10,891 bases of DNA from Pseudomonadota bacterium. GTDB lineage: Bacteria; SAR324; XYD2-FULL-50-16; JAHJRI01. Below are positions 1-4,781 of this stretch, in pieces; position 1 is the first letter of the stretch; the number at the start of each line of letters is the position of its first letter. The position numbers and the translations under genes were made by a program. The stretch covers positions 1 through 10,891 of the forward strand of contig JAKSDL010000770.1 in assembly GCA_022360105.1 (NCBI GenBank), given 5' to 3'. The notes beneath the pieces are model-generated. The model was not told the origin of the DNA. It saw nothing but the letters and a program-made list of their open reading frames with translations, and did not search any database.

Positions 1-338
1 CCTGTTCTTAAATAGAAAAATAAATCAGTAGTTAACAGTCAAATCATTGTGACCTCCTTCGTTTTTCTTACCAATCAAACGTGTAATGAAAAAATCTTTA
101 CTGAAAAAAGCTTAACCCCATTAAAAGGTTAAAATATTATTTTTGAAAAATTTTATCCATCTGAAATAAAAGAGTTTTTTTATAAATCATGTGTAATGAT
201 CGTAAACATACGTTGAAAGGTCCTGTCCGTATTTGGAAAACACGAATCGAATAAAGAAATTATAACCGTCTACATCAGGATAACTCGCCGCATATCAATG
301 CTATTTAAGTGCTTGAGTTTGGTAAAAAATATTTTTTA

Positions 339-367
339 TTGACATCTTCAATGTGAAGTTAGATATT
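339..367 (+). promoter_or_regulatory. candidate sigma70-type promoter with a dyad in the spacer
   Basis: A perfect TTGACA hexamer lies at 339-344. After a 17-nt spacer comes GATATT at 362-367, which matches TATAAT at 4 of 6 positions. The spacer contains CTTCA-ATG-TGAAG (346-358), a perfect 5-bp inverted repeat where a repressor or activator could bind. The site is about 205 nt upstream of tssA, so a transcript from here would carry a long AT-rich leader. If the organism uses Bacteroidota-type promoters, this match could be chance. Confidence 0.4.
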
Positions 368-399
368 TCTCTTTAACTAGCGTTTGGTAATAAATAAAA

Positions 400-472
400 A
401 CTAATAAATTAGTAAAAATTAAAAACGAATTTGAAAAAATAAGTAAATAAAACTATTAAATGAATTTACTTA
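400..472. repeat. pair of AT-rich inverted repeats upstream of tssA
   Basis: ACTAAT-aa-ATTAGT at 400-413 is a perfect 6-bp dyad with a 2-nt centre. TAAGTAAAT at 440-448 and ATTTACTTA at 464-472 form a perfect 9-bp inverted repeat around 15 nt. Both lie between the candidate promoter and tssA. They could be operators or weak RNA hairpins. Very AT-rich DNA produces such dyads by chance, so function is uncertain. Confidence 0.35.
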
Positions 473-491
473 CAACTATTAATTAAAGAAT

Positions 492-549
492 TGCCCGGCA
501 CAAAGCTCGATCCGCAGGTTTACTGCCAGTTGTCGAATAAAGCCGGGCA
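492..549 (+). promoter_or_regulatory. GC-rich foldable leader element before tssA
   Basis: TGCCCGGC (492-499) and GCCGGGCA (542-549) are perfect 8-bp inverted arms enclosing 42 nt. Inside them, TCGA at 507-510 can pair with TCGA at 533-536, and GCAG at 514-517 with CTGC at 523-526 around the loop GTTTA. The result is a nested three-part stem. It is a GC-rich island in very AT-rich sequence and ends 22 nt before the tssA ATG, which has no Shine-Dalgarno. It could be a cis-acting RNA leader, an mRNA-stabilising hairpin or a dispersed REP-like repeat. It does not match any riboswitch class I can assign with confidence. Confidence 0.5.
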
Positions 550-571
550 TTGCAAATAAAAAGTTAACCCC

Positions 572-1651
572 ATGACCGAAACTATTGAACAGGGAATCCT
601 GGACATCGAAAAACTGATTAAGCCAATAAGTGATGAGAATCCCGTAGGAGATTACCTGCGATACGAGGGGTTATATGATCAAATTGAAGAGATGCGGAAA
701 GAAGATGATCCGAACCTGCCCCAGGGGGTGTGGCAAACGGATCTGAAATCTGCAGATTGGACCGGTGTATTTGAGGCTTCGGAAAAAGCTCTCTCAGCTG
801 AATCAAAAGATCTCCAGATTGCCAGTTGGTTAATGGAAAGCATGATTTATTTGCATGGTCTGAATGGCGTTGCAGAAGGGCTGAGATTGATCTACGAACT
901 TTGTCGGGAATTCTGGGATGATGTCTACCCGGCATTGGAAGAAGATGACGTCGAATTTCGTATTTCTCCCTTTTTATGGATCAACAGTGTACTGGCAGAA
1001 AAGTTAAAGATCATTCCCATTATAAAGCCTGAGTTGGAAGATTGCCTGGTCTTTAATTTTCAAGAGTGGGAAAGAATGGTTCATCTCGAAGCTCTTGCCA
1101 AGCAATCAGCTTCTGCCCGCAAAAGCCTGGATGGCGAAAAAAAGTGTACCAGGGGGGAGTACAATCGTAGTTCTGAAAACACACCTCTGGAATTTCTTCA
1201 GGATCAGCAGAAAGCCTTGCAATCCTCGTTGACTATAACCAATGATCTTTGTGCTTTTCTTGACGATCAGTGCGGAAAAGCGTCTCCCAGCCTGGGTCAG
1301 TTCAGAAAAAATCTTGAAGCAATCGAAGCCCAGATGAATCTGTTGATCTCAAAACGGGATAAATCAAGTAACAACAATATGTTAGAGGAAACCGCAAAAG
1401 AAGGAGACGGTGCCGCTAAAACACTCCGGTTTGATTCGGGTAGCCAGATCAGAAACCGGGACGAAGCCTACCATCTACTTTCTGAAATAGCGGAATATCT
1501 TATGGAGACAGATCCCCACAGTCCTGTTCCATTTTTAGTCAAACGAGCCGTCAGTTGGGGATCGATGAGTCTGAGTGAGCTTCTAACCGAGCTATTGAAA
1601 GACGGGCAGAACTTACAGCAGATTTACTCTTTGCTCGGAATTCAGGAATAA
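572..1651 (+). CDS. tssA: T6SS protein TssA (ImpA family)
   Basis: TssA proteins organise the T6SS baseplate and then cap the growing sheath-tube in the cytoplasm. The N-terminal part (about residues 15-145) is an ImpA N-terminal domain. It opens with the family signature PISDENPVGDYLRYEGLY (residues 18-35) and contains W64 and the tract FWDDVYPALEED (114-125). A variable linker follows (about 180-290). The last 66 residues (294-359) contain DPHSPVPFLVKRAVSWG, which resembles the C-terminal domain of TssA1/ImpA-type proteins. Its 359 residues are normal for that class. The ATG at 572 is the first in-frame start that keeps the whole N-domain. There is no Shine-Dalgarno, and a foldable GC-rich element ends 22 nt upstream. 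It leads the cluster, 35 nt before tssB. Confidence 0.93.
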   Translation: MTETIEQGILDIEKLIKPISDENPVGDYLRYEGLYDQIEEMRKEDDPNLPQGVWQTDLKSADWTGVFEASEKALSAESKDLQIASWLMESMIYLHGLNGVAEGLRLIYELCREFWDDVYPALEEDDVEFRISPFLWINSVLAEKLKIIPIIKPELEDCLVFNFQEWERMVHLEALAKQSASARKSLDGEKKCTRGEYNRSSENTPLEFLQDQQKALQSSLTITNDLCAFLDDQCGKASPSLGQFRKNLEAIEAQMNLLISKRDKSSNNNMLEETAKEGDGAAKTLRFDSGSQIRNRDEAYHLLSEIAEYLMETDPHSPVPFLVKRAVSWGSMSLSELLTELLKDGQNLQQIYSLLGIQE

Positions 1652-1676
1652 GTTTTCCATCTTAAACCAAGCCAAT

Positions 1677-1682
1677 AGGAGG
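1677..1682 (+). promoter_or_regulatory. strong Shine-Dalgarno of tssB
   Basis: AGGAGG lies 4 nt before the tssB ATG and fixes the start. It is stronger than anything before tssA, clpV or the lipoprotein gene, which fits the high copy number needed for sheath subunits. Confidence 0.8.
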
Positions 1683-1686
1683 CATT

Positions 1687-2298
1687 ATGTCAAACAGTAC
1701 GCAACATAAGTTGTCAAAAGTCAGACCACCCCGGGTTCAAATTACCTATGACGTAGAGGTGGGAGACGATGTCCAGATGAAAGAACTTCCCCTGGTTGTG
1801 GGAGTAATGAGTGACTTGAGCGGTCAGTCTGTGAAAAAACAACCAAAACTGAAAGAACGAAAATTCGTTGATATCGATTCAGAAAATTTCGACGAAGTGA
1901 TGGCTTCCATTCAACCAAGAGTTGAGATTTCAGTGGATAACAAGCTGACTGATGAAGATACCAAATTGAATATGGAGCTTGAGTTCACCAAAATGGAAGA
2001 TTTTAAACCGCTTAACGTGGTTAAAAAAGTTCCTGCATTGAACAAGTTGTTTGAAGCACGCAGTCATCTGGTGGATCTCCTGGGCAAGCTGGACGGTAAC
2101 GACAAGCTGGATGAAATGCTAACGGAGATCGTGCAGAATACGCCGGATCTGGAGCAAATCAAAGCTGCAACAGCAGATGAAGAGGAACCGGCTTCGGAAA
2201 AGAAAGATAAAAAATCTGCCAAGGCCGAAAAAAGTGCAACAAAAACGGATGGTAAATCAGACGATAGTCCGGACGATAAACCAGCCAAGAAAAAATAA
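1687..2298 (+). CDS. tssB: T6SS sheath small subunit TssB (VipA/ImpB family)
   Basis: TssB pairs with TssC to form the contractile sheath in the cytoplasm. The core (about residues 1-160) has the expected features in order: VRPPRVQITYDVE (12-24), ELPLVVGVMSDLSG (33-46), KERKFVDID (56-64), PRVEISVDN (77-85) and the segment FKPLNVVKKVPALNKLFEAR (106-125). Past about residue 163 comes a tail of about 40 residues made almost only of K, A, S, D, E and T, ending PAKKK. TssB proteins are usually about 160-175 residues, so at 203 this one is long because of that disordered-looking tail. The start is set by AGGAGG. tssC follows after 54 nt. Confidence 0.96.
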   Translation: MSNSTQHKLSKVRPPRVQITYDVEVGDDVQMKELPLVVGVMSDLSGQSVKKQPKLKERKFVDIDSENFDEVMASIQPRVEISVDNKLTDEDTKLNMELEFTKMEDFKPLNVVKKVPALNKLFEARSHLVDLLGKLDGNDKLDEMLTEIVQNTPDLEQIKAATADEEEPASEKKDKKSAKAEKSATKTDGKSDDSPDDKPAKKK

Positions 2299-2341
2299 GC
2301 TGGTGATCTTTCAATAACATTCCGATTTGAAAACCATTTAC

Positions 2342-2347
2342 AGAGGA
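2342..2347 (+). promoter_or_regulatory. Shine-Dalgarno of tssC
   Basis: AGAGGA sits 5 nt before the ATG at 2353 and supports that start over later in-frame ATG codons. Confidence 0.7.
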
Positions 2348-2352
2348 ATAAG

Positions 2353-3840
2353 ATGTCAACCGCAAATAAAGAAGTAAAAGCCCCTCAGGCCAAAGAGGGC
2401 GCAAGTGAATTGAGTCTGATTGATTCTATCATCCAGGAAGGAAAAATGGCTAAGGATGAAAATCAGCAGACTTATGCCAAGGATTTGCTATCCGAATTCG
2501 CCAGGCAGGTCCTTGATGAAGGTATGGTAGTCGATAAGGGCTTGAACCAGACCATAAAGGAAAGAATTGGCCAGATTGATCAGCTGATTAACGGTCAATT
2601 GAACGAAATTCTTCATGCTGAAAAATTTCAGAAAATGGAATCAGCTTGGAAAGGTCTCGAGTATATGGTGAAAAATACTGAGACCAGTTCAACCTTGAAA
2701 TTAAGGGTCTTGAATGTCTCCAAAGACGAACTGGTGGATGACCTGGAAAAAGCGATGGAATTCGATCAAAGTGCTCTGTTCAAGAAGATTTATGAACATG
2801 AATACGGAACCTTTGGTGGGACTCCTTACAGTGTTTTAATTGGTGATTACTATTTTGGCAGACATCCAAAGGATATGTCGCTGCTGGAAAGAATATCACA
2901 CGTTTCAGCTGCAGCTCATGCACCATTTGTTGCTGCTGCCGATGCCAGGTTGTTTGACATGGACAGTTTCCAGGAACTGGGAAATCCACACGATCTTTCC
3001 AAAATCTTCGAAAGCGCCGAGCTAGCCAAGTGGAGAACATTCAGGGAATCGGAAGATTCACGATTTGTTTCCCTGGTAATGCCCCACATCTTGTTAAGGC
3101 AGCCATACGGTCCTGATTCCGAACCTGTTGAGCATCTCAATTATATCGAAGATGTGAATGGCAAAGATCACAACAAGTATCTCTGGGGGAATGCAGCCTA
3201 TGCCTTGGGAACACGCATTACTAATGCATTCTCAAAGTATAAGTGGTGTGCTTCCATTCGTGGTGTAGAAGGCGGTGGTTTGGTTGAAAATCTGCCTGCC
3301 CATAACTTTCTGACCAGCGATGGCGATGTTGAGTTGAAATGCCCAACGGAAGTACAGATTACAGACCGCAGGGAAAAAGAACTGAACGATTTAGGGTTTA
3401 TCAGTCTGGTTCATTGCAAGGGTACCGATCAAGCGGCCTTTTTTGGAGGGCAAACTGCCAACAAGCCTAAAGTTTACACCACCGATGAGGCCAACGAAAA
3501 CGCCCAGATTTCATCCATGCTACCATACATTCTGGCTTCTTCCAGGTTTGCCCATTATCTGAAAGTGATCATGAGAGATAAGGTTGGAAGCTTCGCCACA
3601 AAAGAGCAAATAGCAGATTATTTGAATAACTGGCTGGCGAATTACATTCTGCTGGCTGATGATGCGGGACCGGAACTTAAAGCTGAATATCCACTTAGAG
3701 AAGGCAGGGTGGATGTTACAGAGGTTGAAGGTAAGATTGGTGCTTATCGAGCAATTGTTTTCTTACGTCCTCACTTTCAACTGGAAGAGTTAACAACCTC
3801 CATAAGACTCGTAGCTGAGTTGCCCGCTCCTACGGGGTAG
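2353..3840 (+). CDS. tssC: T6SS sheath large subunit TssC (VipB/ImpC family)
   Basis: TssC is the larger half of the VipA/VipB-type sheath heterodimer whose contraction drives the Hcp tube outward. The 495-residue length is typical. Family landmarks run through the whole protein: FQKMESAWKGLEYMV in the N-terminal third, then LIGDYYFGRHPKDMSLL, SAAAHAPFVAAADARLF, the MPHILLRQPYG motif, HNKYLWGNAAYALGTRI and RGVEGGGLVENLP. The C-terminal part has LGFISLVHCKGTDQAAFFGGQ, SSMLPYILASSRFAHYLKVI and the closing FLRPHFQLEELTTSIRLVAE. I see no truncation or frameshift. It lies between tssB and hcp, as in most T6SSi clusters. Confidence 0.97.
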   Translation: MSTANKEVKAPQAKEGASELSLIDSIIQEGKMAKDENQQTYAKDLLSEFARQVLDEGMVVDKGLNQTIKERIGQIDQLINGQLNEILHAEKFQKMESAWKGLEYMVKNTETSSTLKLRVLNVSKDELVDDLEKAMEFDQSALFKKIYEHEYGTFGGTPYSVLIGDYYFGRHPKDMSLLERISHVSAAAHAPFVAAADARLFDMDSFQELGNPHDLSKIFESAELAKWRTFRESEDSRFVSLVMPHILLRQPYGPDSEPVEHLNYIEDVNGKDHNKYLWGNAAYALGTRITNAFSKYKWCASIRGVEGGGLVENLPAHNFLTSDGDVELKCPTEVQITDRREKELNDLGFISLVHCKGTDQAAFFGGQTANKPKVYTTDEANENAQISSMLPYILASSRFAHYLKVIMRDKVGSFATKEQIADYLNNWLANYILLADDAGPELKAEYPLREGRVDVTEVEGKIGAYRAIVFLRPHFQLEELTTSIRLVAELPAPTG

Positions 3841-3875
3841 TATTCATTTCATGGGCAGCTTTTTTTCATTCAATC

Positions 3876-3895
3876 AGTACTCATTTATGGGTACT
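3876..3895 (+). repeat. small hairpin between tssC and hcp
   Basis: AGTACTC and GGGTACT flank the 6-nt loop ATTTAT and pair over 7 bp, including one G-U pair. The hairpin ends 25 nt before the hcp start and lacks a T-run, so it does not look like an intrinsic terminator. It could be an RNA processing or stability element that separates hcp mRNA from the sheath genes. That role is inferred from position. Confidence 0.4.
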
Positions 3896-3909
3896 AACTT
3901 TCATTTAAC

Positions 3910-3915
3910 AAGGAG
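3910..3915 (+). promoter_or_regulatory. strong Shine-Dalgarno of hcp
   Basis: AAGGAG lies 5 nt before the hcp ATG. It decides the start at 3921 rather than the internal ATG codons, and so supports the unusually long N-terminus of this Hcp. Confidence 0.75.
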
Positions 3916-3920
3916 AAATA

Positions 3921-4448
3921 ATGGCAAGTGAAACACCTATGACAGTTTCAAAGGCCGACATCGAGAACAAGGCGGTTAGAACTTTCGCCAAGTTCGATGG
4001 CATGGAAGGCCCCAGCACTTATGCTGGTGAAGAAGGTTCAGTGGAACTGTTAGGTTGGAGTCAATCCTTCAATCAGCCAACTCAATTGGCTCGATCTGCC
4101 GGAAATACTGCTTCTGCAGGTAAGGCAAAGCACGGAAAACTTACCGTTTTGAAGCAAATCGATTCCACCACAACTGAATTGCTGAAAAAGTGCTGGAAAG
4201 GTAATCAGATCAACAAGATCACCATCAGCTCTTACAATTCAGATGTGAAGTATTTGTACATCGAAATGGAAAAAGTAGTTATTTCCGATCAAAAACTGGC
4301 TGACAGCCCAAATCAGGTAATTCCTTTGGAAGAACTGGTATTGGACTACGGTTCAGTCAAGTATTCATATACTCCGGTAGATGCAACAGGACAAGGTACT
4401 GGCGAGATGCCGGTTGCCATGAACCTGGAAACCGGAAATATCAGCTAA
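3921..4448 (+). CDS. hcp: T6SS tube protein Hcp (TssD)
   Basis: Hcp forms hexameric rings that stack into the inner tube of the T6SS, are exported on firing and can carry effectors. The 175-residue protein matches the Hcp1 family (DUF796). FAKFDGMEGPSTYAGEEGSV (22-41) is the first strand and extended-loop region, followed by ELLGWSQSFNQP (42-53). HGKLTVLKQIDSTTTELLKK (71-90) is the conserved strand and helix, CWKGNQINKITISSYN (91-106) follows, and IPLEELVLDYGSVKYSY (134-150) contains the conserved late strands. About 20 residues precede the usual start of the fold (F22); most Hcp proteins begin within a few residues of it. A strong Shine-Dalgarno supports the upstream start. No effector domain is fused at the C-terminus, so this looks like a structural Hcp. 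Confidence 0.95.
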   Translation: MASETPMTVSKADIENKAVRTFAKFDGMEGPSTYAGEEGSVELLGWSQSFNQPTQLARSAGNTASAGKAKHGKLTVLKQIDSTTTELLKKCWKGNQINKITISSYNSDVKYLYIEMEKVVISDQKLADSPNQVIPLEELVLDYGSVKYSYTPVDATGQGTGEMPVAMNLETGNIS

Positions 4449-4465
4449 GAAGTCGTTGGTTGAGG

Positions 4466-4561
4466 AGTTTAGAGTTACGAAACGGAACCACACATCGCAT
4501 GGCGTCTGGCGATATTTCCTGCAAGGGATAAACGGTCCGTTTTTGTCCGTAACTCTAAACT
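4466..4561 (+). repeat. long imperfect hairpin element downstream of hcp
   Basis: AGTTTAGAGTTACG (4466-4479) and its exact reverse complement (4548-4561) are 14-bp arms around 68 nt. Pairing continues inward: AAACGG at 4480-4485 matches CCGTTT at 4537-4542 after a 5-nt bulge, TTGTC. ATCGC and GCGAT form a small internal stem at about 4494-4513. AAACGG-T-CCGTTT (4530-4542) is itself palindromic. The element begins 17 nt after the hcp stop. It could fold into a long RNA stem that stabilises or ends hcp mRNA, or it could be a MITE-like element with terminal inverted repeats. No U-run follows, so it is not a standard intrinsic terminator. Confidence 0.55.
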
Positions 4562-4620
4562 TTCCTAACACTAGACGAATTTTTGAAGAACCGTCAATAA
4601 GCCTTTAATTTAGGAATGTT

Positions 4621-4648
4621 GATTTAAGATTTAGGATTTTTGATTTGG
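4621..4648 (+). repeat. four-unit heptamer tandem repeat GATTTNN
   Basis: GATTTaa, GATTTag, GATTTtt and GATTTgg follow each other exactly every 7 nt. Read on the other strand this is an AAATC heptamer tract, the same type that precedes the small membrane gene and the tssM candidate. It lies in the 333-nt spacer between hcp and clpV. Confidence 0.6.
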
Positions 4649-4709
4649 ACTCAAAATATTGCGCGTGTTTGAATCACCAGTCTTAAACTTTAAATCACAA
4701 ACATTTAAA

Positions 4710-4755
4710 ACCACAAAGAAAAGAAAAAACGAAATAAACTCTGTGTCTTTGTGGT
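4710..4755. repeat. ACCACAAAGA inverted repeat before clpV
   Basis: ACCACAAAGA (4710-4719) and its exact reverse complement (4746-4755) enclose 26 A-rich nt. The repeat ends 26 nt before the clpV ATG, which has no Shine-Dalgarno. Similar ACCACAAAG-type pairs recur in intergenic DNA of various environmental bacteria as far as I recall, so a dispersed repeat is as likely as a local regulator site. Confidence 0.5.
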
Positions 4756-4781
4756 GAAAAACCAATGGCAAGCAAATAATC

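Larger units (their letters stand above)
1..491. other. AT-rich upstream leader without a convincing gene
   Basis: This stretch has no credible coding region in any frame. It is strongly AT-rich, most of all at about 370-490. It contains several short perfect inverted repeats: TTAACC/GGTTAA at 112-117 and 127-132, ACTAAT/ATTAGT at 400-413, and a 9-bp pair at 440-448 and 464-472. A candidate promoter lies at 339-367. Near the left edge the minus strand has a perfect Shine-Dalgarno (AAGGAGGT, complement of 52-59) followed by ATG, but that frame stops at codon 3. The stretch probably acts as the regulatory region of the downstream T6SS operon. That role is inferred from position only. Confidence 0.6.

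Noticed and set aside
86..115. Nine-codon ORF encoding MKKSLLKKA, ending in the arm of a TTAACC/GGTTAA hairpin, as an attenuation leader
   Set aside because: It has no Shine-Dalgarno, the hairpin has only two G-C pairs, no biosynthetic gene follows, and such ORFs are common by chance in A-rich DNA.
500..541. Partial resemblance of the tssA leader to the 3' half of a GEMM (c-di-GMP) riboswitch
   Set aside because: CAAAGC and a CAG-TTGTCGAA-like segment are suggestive, but the 5' half (GGCAAACC-type strand and tetraloop helix) is absent and the spacing does not fit. I would not call a riboswitch without a covariance search.
2064..2288. Serine-rich minus-strand ORF opposite the tssB tail
   Set aside because: It is the mirror of the lysine- and acid-rich low-complexity tail of TssB and has no independent support.
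4765..4779. ATG-GCA-AGC-AAA-TAA just before clpV as a leader peptide
   Set aside because: Four codons with no ribosome binding site. The likeness to the hcp start (ATGGCAAG) is short enough to be chance.
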